Source of the DNA: Rhizopus sp. PT2906
Taxonomy: Eukaryota > Mucoromycota > Mucoromycetes > Mucorales > Rhizopodaceae
DNA: 64,000 nt
Reading direction: 5' to 3'
Assembly: GCA_025529335.1 (NCBI GenBank)
Contig: JAMYHX010000008.1
Coordinates: 124,001-188,000 of the forward strand
Within the stretch, counting starts at the first letter, position 1; each line of letters starts with the position of its first letter. Of the stretch, positions 33,730 through 47,629 are shown piece after piece. The notes beneath the pieces were generated by a model that ran no database searches, was not told where the DNA came from, and worked only from the letters and a program-made list of their open reading frames with translations. Both the position numbers and the translations under genes were made by a program.

Positions 33730-35991
33730 TCAAGCCAATTTAGCCCTTCTCGAACTTTTTGATCTATTTCGTCTTCTCTTTTCAGAGTAAAAATTTTCTG
33801 TTTCACTTGCAGAAGTGGCTGTTTGAAGAGATCCTTCCTTATCTAAAAGATAAAGCAAGTCGTCCTCAGATTCAGATGCAGTAAGATCTTCTACTTCTTG
33901 TCTTGTCCAGTTGAATATATTCGTGTCATCCATCAATACTTTGGCTGTGCCTGTCAAAAATTCATTGGCTACCTGAGAGAATGTTCTTCCGCCTGAACCT
34001 AGTTCTGATACAGACTCTTTACTTGTAGAGTCGTTTCTGAATACATTATTCGGGTCAAAGTCACTAAAGACAAGTGGGCCAATCTCATTAATGACCTTGG
34101 TAATATCCTCTGACAGTTTTTCACGGATTTCTCGTAAATGAGCTGAACTGTCAGGGTCTATCAATGCAACATATAAGGGACGCAGTGATCTTATTTGCCT
34201 TAGTCATCGTTATATAGTTATGTGAATAGACTTACTTGAAGACTTCAATGCCATTCTCAGCAAATCGCATGGAGGCGTAGCTAACAAACGGTAATAGTGT
34301 CCAGGTAATGGCTGGGAACAGAATCTTTTGTGGCCAACTTATGTAGTCTGCTTTTAAGCATAACCAAAATATAATAAGGGTATATAGTCCGTAGAATGAT
34401 GGAATCATCACGAGACCAACCAAAAGTTTCCAAGTAGCCAGCACATCACGAGCCCTGACCTTTACACTAGATGATGCCAAGGCTTCCTTTGCCTTTTTCA
34501 TACTAATCAATTTGGCAGTAGTCACGATGGGAAGATTGAGAATCGATCTAAGAAAAGTTTTAGATTGCAGGCCTTGTTGACATGACGATTAAGTTACCCT
34601 GGAAACGAAAGCAGCCCCCAGACAGTAAGGATCATAATTCGATAACAAAGCAAGAAAAATGTTCTCCATCTCCTTATGATAATTTCCGGTACTTGATGAT
34701 CCTTCAAGCCATTGTATTTTAAGAGCTGATTATAAGCCAGTACCTTTTGTTGAAGATCAATCACACGTGGATCATCTTTGTACAGATTGTATCCGATGAC
34801 AAAGCGACGATTGAGATCAACGACTTGAGCAATATGCAATCGACGATGAGCTGGCTTATACAAACGACGGGCTGCCTGGATAACCATTAATGTTTGTTCA
34901 TTGGGCGTGTTGACTGTAACGCTCTTTAATGCATAAAAGATAGTGTCTAACAAAGAAGAGCATGCTTCTCTTTTTGCCTGACCGCCCTTTTTAAATTGCT
35001 CGACCAAATCAGGAGAAATCGTGATGGGTTTGCCAAATTCAATCACTGCTCTTGATCTAAACTTGTGTGCATGAAAATAATTGAGTCCACAAGGGACAAT
35101 CTTTACATCCAACCCAGGATACTTGGCCATAGCACCAAGTGCCATAATTGTTACACCGGCTACAGTAGAGTCAGTCGCTGTTTTTGTTTTTGTGTCTATT
35201 CAAACCTTTTAATGGTAACATCTCTACTCGATCGTGACTACCACCTTCAGGAAAGATAGTTATACATCGTCCATTATTTAACTCAGAATAAACTCGTTCA
35301 TAAACCGTCTCTTGGTCTATGTGAGGTAAGCATTTATAGGCTGTTCCACCTTCTTTCACTAGAAATTCTAGTGCGCGTCTATCTTTGATCTGTTCACTTA
35401 TCAAAAGCTCTGTATCAGAAATAACCTTTGCTACTTGCAACTTTCCACTACTACGAGGCAAGACAATCGAATCTGTAGGTCTCAGTTGTTGAGTAAACTT
35501 TGTATCGATGCCTGTAATTCTCAATGGGTCTGTCTTCGAGTTGAGTAGCTGAATACGACCTTTACCCGCTTCAGCTAGATCCTGCGGTCGTTCGACTGGA
35601 ACTACAAATTGAAAATATGTCAAAATTTGCTTGATGGTTCATATATTTTTTTTTTTCTTACTTGCATGCACCATATTGGCAAAGAATCGAATGGCTTTTT
35701 GTCTCATTGACTTGGCTGCAATTAAAAAAGACACTCTTCTATGACATTCTCTCATTACAATTAACGGGTCAACAAACTACAACATGTCAGACTTTTTTTT
35801 TGTATTTCTTCTGCTTGCTCTCTTACTTGATTAGCGTGAGGAGCAGCCACAAATATGAGTGGACCTTCCTTTGGTATTTTATGTGATCCTCTTGGACGTA
35901 TCTCTCGGAAAAATACATCAAGCATAATATTGAATAACCATGCCGCGCAATCATATAAGATATCTGCCGTTGTCAGTTTCCCTTTCATCAT
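33730..35991 (-). CDS. Glycerol-3-phosphate O-acyltransferase (Sct1/Gpt2 family)
   Basis: Transfers an acyl group to sn-1 of glycerol-3-phosphate, the first step of phosphatidate synthesis at the ER. The 669-residue protein has the acyltransferase block I PHANQFVDP (His-x4-Asp, near residue 52), RQKAIRFFANMVHAIPVERP (blocks II/III), ITIFPEGGSHD (near 213), then GVTIMALGAMAKYPGLDVKIVPCGLNYF. Membrane segments lie near TFFLLCYRIMILTVWGLLSF and in the stretch LLVGLVMIPSFYGLYTLIIF. The Ser/Glu-rich C-terminus is like the phosphorylated tail of the yeast enzymes. Exons: 35991-35827, 35776-35662, 35601-35206, 35159-34598, 34547-34236, 34189-33730. The start could be either of two adjacent ATGs. Confidence 0.94.
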
Positions 35992-37340
35992 AGAAAACTA
36001 TGGGCAAAAAAGAGAAAGAAAAAGAAAAAACTCGAAGCTTAAATAGTGGTATGAGCTTTAAATTTTGATTGGATAATAGTTGATCCACACAAAATGTCAT
36101 TCAGTCAGTCATACAGTCACACCGATTTAGATTCATGCTCTCTCAATGTGATGTTTGAGAAACACCAAGAATCACACAGATCAAGTCGGTATATATTTTA
36201 CAATAACTTATTCTTTATATGACATTATTCAACAATACTCTATTGCGGTTTTCTCTTTTGGTGCGAGCATCGCCCGCGGCATTTGGCAAGGATATTTCAA
36301 GTGTTGTACTTTGAGCCCGACAGGACCCTTCAAGTTGCATGCTACTGTTCTTGTTTACATATATTCGACCAGTTTTACCGTATAATTTTTTCGATCAGCT
36401 ATTTGTGCTTAATTATTTCAAAATAGACACGCTTGTTCTCAAATATTTATGCTACTTTGTTGCTTCAACACATCATAGCCGATAGTTCAGCCCCTGTTTT
36501 TCTGTACGTCTGCAACGACAATAGTATCAATTTTTCTGATTCTGCAGATGAATAAAGTATTAGCTTCGATAAACTTTCTTATTCTTCTTTCCTCAATCTG
36601 ATTGAAGAATGATCGTCAAAGATCAAAAGCAACATCAAGAAAGCCCCTCTCTTGATGGGGATTCCACTCTTACGCCTCGTACTATAGGATCTTGTCATAA
36701 AATTACTGTTGATTTGTATTAGGCTTTAGCAAGTTATTTAGATGTATTATTAAGTGATTAAAAAATATGTCTCTGTTCAACTCTACGTGTCGAATAACTT
36801 ATTCAATGATCTTTGTTTGCATTGTAGTGAAGTGCTGTAGACTCGTGTGAGTAGTAAGAACAAAATAATAAAATCCAAACATATTGAAGCAAACAGAACT
36901 CATGAAGAATAAACAGCCACTTCCTTCCTAGTATAGATCTGATGTGACCATTAGTACTATTAGATGCCCCCTATATAATTAAACTGTTATTGAAAAGTGA
37001 TAAAAACGCCTTTTGAACACGAAAATTATCTGTCTATTGTTCAAATTGATTGAGTGTTTAAAATTTAATCTTATTAAGTCGTAAAGGGTACAAAGATCCC
37101 TTATACAACAGCACTTTTCAAGCGGTGATTAAAACCAGGCTTGTGACGGTGCGCTCTCATTGTCATTGTCCGACTTTTTTTAAAAAAATGTGTAGGCAAG
37201 GGATAAAAAAGTCTATTTCAGTTTGCTTTTTTTTTTATTCACCAAAAAGTAGCAGCAAGAAAGAAGCATTGTACATACATTTTATATAAAAAAAAGCTTA
37301 CCCTACTCTTTGGCTTAATAATCGTTCTACCCTTGAGATT
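35992..37340. other. Intergenic, divergent promoter region
   Basis: About 1.35 kb between the divergent acyltransferase and PPR genes. Short plus-strand ORF 36155-36385 lacks support. I see no RNA gene, repeat or transposon. Confidence 0.5.
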
Positions 37341-40300
37341 ATGCTTTCTCTTACAACTGCTGCAACTTGTAAACAATGCCGAGTAAGATATAATTTGACA
37401 TATTGCATGTCGATTCTAATTACCTCCTTTTTTTTAGAGAAATGCTCATAAACTGAAATGCATCGCCCCTGAAATATACAATAGCTCGCTCCCTATTCAC
37501 TCTATAAATCATTCTCGGCGTCAGTCGACAATAGCAAAGAGAAGCGAGATCAACAACTCAGCATTGACAGCAATCAAAATCTATCGTACACAAAAATGGA
37601 ATCCTTCTCTACACATAGCCGCTATGAGATCACTCTCGACAAACACATCCAATCGCGAACTGCAGGAGAAATCCCAGGAACCATTTGAGGATCGCTACTA
37701 CGACACTGTTCTCTCAGTAGCTTTAGATCAGTCCAACTCTGTTATTGCACAATCATTATTGGAAAATACATTCTTGCTACTTAGAAAAGGTAGCACGGAC
37801 CTTGCATGGGAGTGTTATCGAGATTTATCGTCTCAGAAGGTTCAAAAGTATATCTCTCGTGATCAGTATGCCCGTCTCGTTCGAAAGTTCTATCACCAAC
37901 CCAACCGTGCTTTGGGACTAGAAGCAGTCTTGACACTCGTAGAAGACATGAAGCAGCTAGGATACAAAGTGGGTAGAAAGGAAAGATTACTGGTTTTACA
38001 ATTGCTTGGTCAAAATGGAATGATAAAAGAAATGGAAAAGGTGTATACTGATTTCAAAAATGACAATCTATTGATTGTGTCAGACGAGACAGAAGACAAA
38101 AAGGCTTTTAATATCATGATAACTGCATACGAAGGGCAGAAAAAGATAATTGGTAATAAAGAAGCAGCATTGAATATAATGAAGATTTACGAAGATATGC
38201 TCTATCACTGCGTTCAGCCAAGTGCTAGAGCAACAACTGCATTACTGGAAAGCATTCGGTCTGCAGGTTATTCAGACGATATGGTAGAAAAGCTGTCTAA
38301 CTGGGCATGGCCAAAGATGGTACCCAAGACAAGTGAATTACAATTGGATCCTGTGATATATCAAAACATTGTCTGTTATTTCGCAAACGCTGGTCGTCCT
38401 GATTATGCCTTACAAGTGAATGACATTATGATAAAGAATAATATACCTCGTACGCTTCAAATGATGACGGCTTTAATACATAAAGTTGGTCGAGCGGGTG
38501 ATATCGAACGAGCCATGGAACTATTTGATGAAATGGTGCACAAGGATGGAATTCAGCCAAGTCTTGTTACCTTTAATGTACTGATTGATATCCATGCTCA
38601 TAAGAGGCCAGAACCTGATGTTGAAGGAGCCAATAGAGCCTACGATATGCTGCGAGAAGCCGGTTTACAGCCAGATACCTATACATTCGCCACACTGATT
38701 GATATGTTTGCAAAACAAAAAGACTTCAAAATGCTTCGACGAATCTACCGTTATATGTATCACAACAAGAAAATTCGACCAAATGAATATGTTGCTTCAT
38801 CCATTGTTGAGTGCTTCATAAAGCTCGGCGACCTCAATTCTGCACTTGGGGCCTTTCGCATGCTAAGAGGTGCGGGAGCAAAGACGACTGTGATGTTAGA
38901 TCTTGTGTTCAAGGGATTGATCAGTAGCGGAAGAGCTCAAGATGCCTTCGATCTTGTAGAATCAATGCGTTATACTGAATTTGGACCAAAGGCTAGCACA
39001 TTTATGCCTTTATTAGAATTCTATGCGAATAGAGGAGATGCTGATAAGGTTCAAAAAGTAGCCACACTGTTGACTAAAGCAAACTTGCCAACAAAGCCGC
39101 AACATCTTCTTGCTGCACTGTTAAAAGCACACGCCAAGTCTCGAAATATCGGAAATGCAGAAAGAATATTTGAAGCATATACGAAAAAGTGGCAGCCTAC
39201 CGTCTTTGTATACAACTCGCTACTTTATGCATATGTCATGAACAATGAAATGGATAAAGTACTAGAGATTTATAGCCGTATGTCTACAGACAATATAAAG
39301 CCAGACGTAAATACTTATGGTATCCTTATGCACTTTTATTCAAGGCGTGGAGATGTGCGAGCGGTAGAGGTTATCATGGATACAATGAAAGCAAACAACA
39401 TCAAACCAAATGTAACTTGTGAGACAATACTCATGCAGACATATTTTGAAGCCAGTTTATCTTCAGATGCTAGATCAGTCATGGAACGTATGCTTCGAGC
39501 TGGCTTAAGGCCTACGTCGCAAACTTGGAGTATCCTAGTAAATGGCTGTGCAAAATCCAACGAATTAGAATACGCAGAATCCATTCTACAAGAAGCTATC
39601 GACAGATCAAAAGTTTTCTGGAGTCATCAACCCAACTTTTTAAAGAATGTAACAAGTGCAGTTGTCAAAACACATGCACTTTATGACTCATATGTGCCTG
39701 AAACCATCGAGGATATCTTGGAAAAGACACACCCAGATCTAGGCACACAACCAAATATTCTTTCAGCATATTTATTCACTCCTCTCATTGACGCATATAG
39801 CAAAAAGGGCAACTTTACAAGAGCAAAACAGTTGTTTAAAACAATGCTTGAACTTCGTATACCTATCACCGTACCAACTTATGTTACCTTAATGAACATG
39901 TTTCAACATGAAAAGCATTATGATGCCGTAGAAACAATGTGGAATGCGTTACGAAAACCAGGAAAAGCTCAAACATGTATCAACAATATTGACCCAGACA
40001 TAGATCGTATACCATTACCTGAAAAATACTATGATTACCTGCACTTACTAAAAGTTACTGACGCAAAAAATATCCAAGTCATTGAACCCACTGAGGAGCC
40101 TATACCCGAACAAGCTTCACAGTTTGCATTGTCTGTTTATATTGATTCACTTATAGAGCAGAAACGTAATCAAGACGTTGAAAATCTCTGGAACGAGTTA
40201 GAGGCAGAGAATTATCAGTTTGACGAACAAAACTTGAATAGATATTTAGTGTCGTTACTGATGGAGGATAAACTGGATAAGGCATGCAATATGGTTTCTG

Positions 40301-40539
40301 CACATTTTTTTGCATCTAATGTAACGAACGAAAAGGGCGAATCAAGTGATCAACCGCTTGTGCCAAAGACGATGCGTAAGAGAGACAAACTAGACATAGA
40401 TACAGGCAATCAATTACATGATCGAACATGTTTAGCATTTGCAACAAAATTTGATATTCCTGGAGCAGAGAACATGGGTGTCTTTAGACTAAGGTCAACT
40501 GTGATTGAAAGAATCAAGAGTTATTTGAGGAAAGAATAA
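37341..40539 (+). CDS. Large pentatricopeptide-repeat (PPR) protein, probably mitochondrial
   Basis: PPR proteins bind organellar RNA and act in its processing, stability or translation. The 1,047-residue protein comes from a short first exon (37341-37382) and one long exon (37438-40539) after a 55-bp intron. The basic N-terminus (MLSLTTAATCKQCRRNAHKL, later SRRQSTIAKRSEINN) suits mitochondrial import. Repeated 35-residue helical hairpins are clear: PSLVTFNVLIDIHAHKRPE, LQPDTYTFATLIDMFAKQKD, TVFVYNSLLYAYVMNNEMD, IKPDVNTYGILMHFYSRRGD, LRPTSQTWSILVNGCAKSNE and PITVPTYVTLMNMFQHEKH. No endonuclease or editing domain is visible. The specific fungal orthologue is not recognised. Confidence 0.9.
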
Positions 40540-40976
40540 GCCTCATATAGTTTATAGAATCATAGACTCCCTGTATAAAAAAAAAAAAAAAAAAAAAAAA
40601 ACAAAAACAAATAGCTGCTTTGTACTTCAAAGATAATAAAATTGTACTTTATTTTCTACTTAAAAGGTTACAATATTTAATCATGATTATGAAAGAAGAC
40701 TCAAGGGTTGTTTAATACTTTTATGTTCTTCTTATAAGTACCATATCCACTTCAGAAAAGGGGCCATTACTATTTCTACTACTACATATAGAATAGCTCT
40801 TACTTTTAAACTCTATATTATATAAACACAATGATTTCTTATACCAACTACTATACACCTTGTTTAAGAAAAAGAAAACAGCAGGCTTTGTTAGTCACTT
40901 ATAGTTACTTTTTATTGTTGGTCACTTTATTAAATTAGTAAAGAACTTTAAAGAGAAGAGGGGCAAAATTAACAAT
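40540..40976. repeat. 3' flanks with poly(A) run
   Basis: Convergent 3' regions of the PPR and RhoGEF genes (437 bp). A run of about 26 A lies at 40577-40602, 40 bp after the PPR stop codon. No gene. Confidence 0.7.
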
Positions 40977-43900
40977 TTACGTCTTGATCACTCTTTCTAG
41001 CTGGTATACGATTTGATATCCTTCGTTCTCTGGGTCATTCATTGCGCATTGGATGATAGAATTATGAGTATTACTACTTGTACATCGAATGTTCTTGCCC
41101 CTTATAATTTGCTCTAAATGTCCCTAAGCGCAGTGTTACTATTTTGAGCATATTCTTATTAGTAGCTGCTACTTACTGTATGGACATGTCGAACTTCAAT
41201 GAATTCTGGCTCAAACGCTAGCACATAGGGGTAAGACAAGGCAAATGAATCAGGAGAGCCTTCCCAATCGATACGTGCACTTGACGGAATAAAGCGTCCT
41301 CTTTGATCTACAAAGAAGGCAAATTCTAATGTATATGGATATTAGTTATTTTCATTTTCAAGCCTTTTTTCTTGCTTTACCATTATAACAAACCAAGTAT
41401 TCAGCAAACTTAATTCTATACACCGTGATTGGCTTAATATCAGCTCGTGAAAATACAAAAGAAAGATTTTCATCTTCTGGATCAAGTAAAGCTAAAGACA
41501 GAGGATGAGACGTGCGGATAGACAAATGGTCCTGTGCATATACCTTGTACGCCAAAGTTTTTCATGTCCACAACTCCTATTTCCTTTGGCGACGCTATGC
41601 ACATTTTCGACTTGAGCAAGTTGATGGAAGAGGCTTCGCTTGGTAGATACAGATCCTTGTAAGGCTTCAAGCCAACAGGATTACCTCTGACAAGTCTTCT
41701 GATACTAAACCCGGACTTTATCTTTTTGCCTTCGTCCACTACAACCGGTTCCAGTACACGAATCGTAGTAGCCGAAAGTGTATTTGACTTGACCACACAG
41801 ACTAGAGTTTTTGATAAACACTCTCCGACATGGAAAAAGGCAGTATTTTGACTGACAGACCTGCCACGCTTCATCTGGGACGCCGCGTTGGGTAATAGAA
41901 TGTCCAAAGGAAATGACCATAGGGTTTTATCAGCAAGGACCAACAGTTGAGAATTGGGCATTACTTCAATCTGTGATACCTTTTCAAGATGAACGATGCG
42001 GGAAATGGTAAGTTTTTTTGTTTCTGAATCCTTGTTGGTGATATAGACACCTTGATCAGTACCGATCAAGAGCTTCTTGTTACTTGCATCTAGTGTTACT
42101 GTGTTATTTACACGATTGGCTGTAGTGAAGTGGTTTTTAATCAGTGGTAGCATGGAAAAAACGTGTCTTTTCTTTGCTAGCTTCTCTTGTTGTTCGGCTA
42201 TTGCTTTTATCCAGAGCTGTTGGTTGGAGGCGGAGGTAGCGTAAAGTGTTAGAGGAGGAGCCCCTCTGCGACCATGATGGGTAAAGGTAATTGACAGGTT
42301 ATTTGATTTTGTTGCTTGGCCATTCTCTGATGTCGAAGGCTTAGGTATGGTATTATTAGATGTGTTTGGAGATTTGCTGTATGGTAATATTGAGCTAGCA
42401 CGCTTTTGTCGGTTATTATTTGGTGTGATATGTACAGATAGCAATTCAAGTGGTATAGGCTAATAATATGTTATACAACCAAGATGTGACACTATTCAAG
42501 TTTAATGCTACCTTTCTAAAGGCTCGGTACACTTCCAGATGATCTATATACTTGATTTTTGCAATGACAAGATAATTGTCAAACAGAAATACTTGAAGGT
42601 CGGCCGATTCTGATGTTGTATTTCCTTTTCTTTTCATTCTTCCCTTTAATAAAAGTTGCCTTTCAGGATCTTGTAGTTGTAGATCCTATATATGGACGCA
42701 TATGAATATACAGTCATGGTCAAATTATAACAACTTACAGCATATTCTGCAGGTGATTTAAACGATAATCTCTCTTGAATTTGTTCGAGATTAAATAGGT
42801 TCTCTCTTCTTCCTGTCTCTGCATTTACTTGCACTAAATACTGAGTGATAATACCCATGACTTGTGGTATTGCCTCTTTATCTGGATGATCATCTGGAGT
42901 TCTTTTGAGGATTTCTCGCAGTAAAAGGTTATATCTTCCCAGTCGAGTTGTTGGCTTTGTAAGATATCCATTCAATTCCAATCTACGTGATTGAGGCTTT
43001 CGCTCAGTTTCCTATAAGGGATATGCCATTATTTCTCCATATCCTATTCACATATCCCAATCATTACCTCTACAAATTGGGCAAATTGTGGGTTTCTCTT
43101 TTTTTCGAGTTCAAAATAGAACTTGCCAATGACTTGATGTGCTCCGTAGTTCACAAATGGCATAAAATGACAAATATGTTGTAACATGACATCTCCAATG
43201 CTTGATACAAGATATGATTCTGCCTGTCTTTGATCTAATGCTTTTGAAAGTTTTGAATTGACAGACTCAATCTCTGCTATATTCCAAAATACTTGTTCGA
43301 CAAAGGTTTCTCGTCGATCTTCTGCAATAATATCATTTGTTAATAGTGGCTTTATCCAAAACTAGAAAAAGAAGAATACATAAGTGCATGTCTAATAGTA
43401 TGTATGCATGCTTACATTATCAATATACTGAAGATCTCTAACAAAGTTTCTTTCTGTATAAATCAATTCATAAATACTCTCTTGACGCTTAATCTCTTGT
43501 GATGAAGTTGCTTCGACAATGCTTCCAGGTACCGAGTGTATCCATAAGCTGTTCGTCTCTTCCTCCTGTATATAAAATATGAGTAAAGATTGATGTATAT
43601 ATATATATATAAAGAATATACCTTTTCATGAGCGGATGACTGACTCACACTTCGCTTCAGACCCTTTTCCCAAATAAAAAAAAAAGTTAAAATTTGCAGT
43701 AAAGATATACTCTTAAATCATTTGTAGGGTACCTTTCTTTTTGGACAGCTGAAACTGTAACAAGGATGTTGTGTTGTACAGGTAATAGAATAGCAATTGG
43801 TGAAGGGTGTATATACTCCTTGAGGAAGATCAATTATTTGTGATTCTAAGGGGACAAGGTTTTTAGGATATATATATATATGAATCAATGGTTCACACTT

Positions 43901-44842
43901 TACCATCTTTTGTAGACATGTCATCTTTTTTATGGCGAAACACATACAATTCATGTTCACAATCTAGTAACTGATGTTCATAATTAACATCATGAAAGAA
44001 CTGTTGACTTCCTAATGCGCGTCCAATAGATAAAGCTTGTTTACGATCTTCTATACAAAGCACAGATAATAGACAGTTCTAGCATACACAAGACATCAGC
44101 AAGATACACACAGATTTCCTTTTATATGGTCTTACGATCGCCTCCTTGCCACTGAATGCATCTCGATGTTCGATATTGTCTCTTGTTAGAGTGGCGAGCG
44201 ATATTCTCCTGTAAAATTCACTTGCGACTTGTGATAATAAAGCATTATGTATTGATTTGTTGTAGTATGCATCAATTGATTTTTGTTGTTCCTGCCTTTT
44301 CTGTTGCATTTTTAATAAAAAGGAAGAGGTTTGGATGTCATTCAACTGAAATATGGTCACTGTGTCACTCGATAAACTCGCTTTTTTTTTTGGTTAAAAA
44401 AGAAAGAGCTGTTATTATGCAATATCTGGGATAACAGTTTCGAATCTCCTTATTTACCCTTACGCCATTCTCGCTGTTGATCATCCATATCGACGTCATC
44501 TATGAGCATTTCTTCGCTGTAATTAGTAGATAGATAGGTTGTACTATCTTCTTCATCTACGATCTGTGAAGGATCGACTGGTTCAGTACAAACTACGGTA
44601 GAAGGCGGTCTATCTTTAAAATCAAATTCATCCTCTTCTTGTATCCAATTCCCAGGAGGATGAAGGGGCATTTTAGTTATACTTGAAGGTCGAAAATTTC
44701 TTTTTCTGATAGAATAAGCAGCCAAACTCTGCTTTCGAACAGGTAATTGTTGCTGTACATAACACTTTTTGACTATATCCGGTATGGGTCCACCCGTGTA
44801 GTTTATAGTAGTAGTAGGTGATCTTTTTATAGTGTTTTCCAT
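40977..44842 (-). CDS. Rho guanine-nucleotide exchange factor (Rom2/Rgf type: DEP-DH-PH-CNH)
   Basis: Activates Rho1-type GTPases in cell-wall integrity and polarised growth at the plasma membrane. The 1,050-residue model has a disordered N-terminus and a DEP-like domain (about 150-260: NALLSQVASEFYRRI, DAFSGKEAINCLLSVL, ALSIGRALGSQQFFHDV). Then comes the Cys-containing LPQGVYTPFTNCYSITC segment typical of Rom-type GEFs, and the DH domain (about 320-550: ESIYELIYTERNFVRDLQYI, ELNGYLTKPTTRLGRYNLLL). PH follows (about 555-690), then a CNH/citron domain to the end (LLIGTDQGVYI, SFALSYPYVLAFEPEFIEV). Exons: 44842-44458, 44359-44136, 44078-43904, 43845-43733, 43663-43622, 43565-43416, 43361-43068, 43011-42739, 42685-42512, 42459-41544, 41491-41381, 41325-41177, 41123-40977. 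The first donor is ambiguous (44457 or 44463). Confidence 0.92.
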
Positions 44843-45653
44843 AAGAATATATATATATGTAGATGTAAAAGAAAAAAGAAGAAAAGAATACCGGAAATAG
44901 ACTAAAAAATAGGATTAGATTAATTTCATTCTCTGTTAAAATAAGGAAAGGGAAAGCGAGAACCCAGTTACAAAAAATTGATAGTGCAACAAAAATTATG
45001 AATGAAAATAATAAGCTGACATTAAATCAAACGATACCAGCCACTTTTAAACCTTAAATCTGTACCTGAAATTATGTACAACATGTCTTTTCTTTGGGTC
45101 AGAGTGGCACGTCTTTACTTTTTGAAGCTGTATTCTGTCCAGTTGCAAATTAGTGAAGAAAGAGTGGAATGCATTAAAATTGCCACTCATTATAGTCATA
45201 CAGTTTATATTATTTTCCTTTCAATCGCATTTTTATGAATCTATAAGCTTATTCCATACAAAGGATGAAAAAGAGAGAAATATAGAAACAATAGTACAAC
45301 GTAAATGACAAGTTATTCAATAGGATGATAAATATCCATTCCTACAGAAAAAAAAAAAGGAGACAAATACGATTACTTTAAGATGTAAAAAGACTTGATC
45401 AAGCTGTCCATTGCTCTTTATGATACATTCTACATCAAGTAACATCCTTTATTCATGCACGCAACTCTAAAAAGAAAACAAGACTTTACATTTGAATCTT
45501 TTCTGTTACAAGCCTTTTTATACCAAAAGAAAAAAGAGGAAGAATACGGTTAAATTTTAGGTTTTTTTTTTCTACTTGTGAATTTTAAATCCAGTTCAGT
45601 ACCTTTTTGAGTGACAAACTGAAGAAAAAAGTTTTTCTCTTTCTTTCTTTAAA
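44843..45653. other. Intergenic, divergent promoter region
   Basis: About 810 bp between the RhoGEF and phosphotransferase genes. A-rich and T-rich runs only; pyrimidine tracts lie just before the phosphotransferase start. No gene seen. Confidence 0.5.
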
Positions 45654-47173
45654 ATGGTTCGCTGTTGTAAACAGTCTTATACCGAATATCTTCAGGATTC
45701 CCAGATAAAAAACCTTAGATTATACAAGTATGCAGCTGTAGATAAATCACCCATCACCAAATACATATTACGCCCTTATTGGGACTTTGCTATTACTTTA
45801 TTTCCTCGTTGGATAGCGTAAGTCTATCTTTTGCCCTTTTGAATGATATTTAACATTCTTACAATAGACCTAATCTCATCACACTTATTGGATTGTTTTT
45901 CATGGTCTTTAATGTCATCCTTGCCTATATCTTTGTACCTGACCTTGGTACAGAAGGTCCTAGTTGGGTATACTTCAGTTTTGCTTTAGGACTTTGGCTT
46001 TACTCCACCTTTGACAATGTCGATGGTCGTCAAGCTCGTCGTACCAACACATCTTCGCCCTTGGGAGAGTTGTTTGACCATGGATGCGATGCTATCAACT
46101 GCACCTATGTTTCTCTTTTACAAGCTGCCGCGCTTGGTTTGGGTCATTCTGTGTCAGCAGCTCTACTGTTATACTTTACTATTGCTGGATTTTATTTATC
46201 AACCGCGGAGGAATATTATACGGGCGTGTTATATTTGGGCTATGTGAATGGACCTACGGAAGGTATTATTGTTTCTTGCCTTGCCTTCATCTGGTCAGGA
46301 TTATACGGTATATAGTGATTTTAGTATACACAGAAAAAAAGAATTTACATGTCTTTACCTGTGTATAGGTCCAGCCTCATGGCATACACCAGTATCAGAA
46401 GTCTCATACCTTTCATGGACTAGTTCCTTCTTGGCCTCTGAAACAAGTTTTGCAGATGTGTTTGTGTACGGCTTGATATTCTTCTTTGTCACAACACAAT
46501 TACCGGTTAGGTAACGTAGTACAGGTTTTATGAGCAAGAAAAGCGATTGACTGTTTTATAGTGTGATTGCTATCGTCAGAGCCAGCCGTAAGAAAGGAAT
46601 GAGTCCCAGTCGAGAATTGATTCGAGTATTTGGACCCTTCATTTCATGCACAGTTATTGTCTATCTGTGGTTGACATCACGAGGCACAAGGATATTTGTC
46701 GATCAGCATTTTATCTTGTTTAGTATATTTGTAGGATTCCTATTTGGAGAGATGGCATCTGATATCATCCTTGCTCATTTGACGAAATCAGCTTTTCCCA
46801 AGTTTAAAAGTATATTTTATAGTCTGAGTATAGGATTGGTATTCAGTTTCCTTGGTTACCTCCACATGTAAGCAGTATATCATTTATAAGGGAAAAAAAA
46901 AGTAACCATCATCATTTACTTAGTGACTATCCTGAATATCAACTACTTGTTGTTCTCTCCATCTTTACTATTCTGAGATATCTGATAAGAGCTAAAGCAG
47001 TGATAGATGCCTTTTGTAACTTTTTGGGTATTCAATGTTTTACCATTCCACCATCCAAATATGTAGAAAATATATTACCAACCCATGTCGGTTCAGATGA
47101 TGAACAAGAAGTAGAGGCTTTATTAGTCAATGAACAATCGATACCACAAGAACAAGAATATCGTACTTTTTAG
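45654..47173 (+). CDS. Choline/ethanolamine phosphotransferase (Cpt1/Ept1 family)
   Basis: Joins CDP-choline or CDP-ethanolamine to diacylglycerol, the last Kennedy-pathway step, in ER/Golgi membranes. The 433-residue protein has the complete CDP-alcohol phosphotransferase signature DG-x2-AR-x8-G-x3-D-x3-D, beginning at NVDGRQARR and ending GELFDHGCD. Several hydrophobic helices follow (for example LITLIGLFFMVFNVILAYI and ADVFVYGLIFFFVTTQLPV). Exons: 45654-45817, 45868-46307, 46369-46510, 46562-46867, 46924-47173, all in phase. The sequence does not show whether choline or ethanolamine is preferred. Confidence 0.95.
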
Positions 47174-47629
47174 AGAACAACTTTTATTAATACCATTACT
47201 ATTTCCTCTTTACAAAGAGTGAGTTCATATTATGTGTTGTTTTAACATAAAGAAATGCAAAATAGAGATTAATATGCAAAGAGTAATAAAATGCAAATTG
47301 AATTATGTTTTTTTTTGGTGTTTTTTTGTAACATTGAGGAGAGAGGAGAGAGGAGAGAGGAGGATGCTTCATAAAAAAAATGGGAGAAAAAAAAATGGGG
47401 AGAGGATATAAAAAAAGCATAAAGTGAGAAATCTATACATCAAAATAAAAAAAAAGAGAGGGGGAATTATACCAAAGAAAAAGAAAATAAAAAGGGGGGA
47501 AGAAGAAAAAAAAATATAGAGTCATATATGAAATATGGTTTAAACATAACAAGAAAGAGGCCTTCAGGTTTTTTTTTAATCCTACCCCCAAGTAATCTTT
47601 TCTTCTTTGGATTTTGACATATATATATT
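47174..47629. repeat. Convergent 3' flanks with GAGGAGA tandem repeat
   Basis: A 7-8 bp purine repeat (GAGAGGA units) occupies about 47337-47364, followed by A- and G-runs to 47520. The overlapping minus-strand ORFs here are low complexity and rejected. Confidence 0.6.

Noticed and set aside
36155..36385. 76-residue plus-strand ORF
   Set aside because: Isolated, no splice partners, no similarity; random ORF in a promoter region.
40577..40602. Poly(A) run after the PPR gene as a retroposed-gene tail
   Set aside because: The PPR gene has an intron and there are no target-site duplications visible; the run is better explained as a homopolymer microsatellite.
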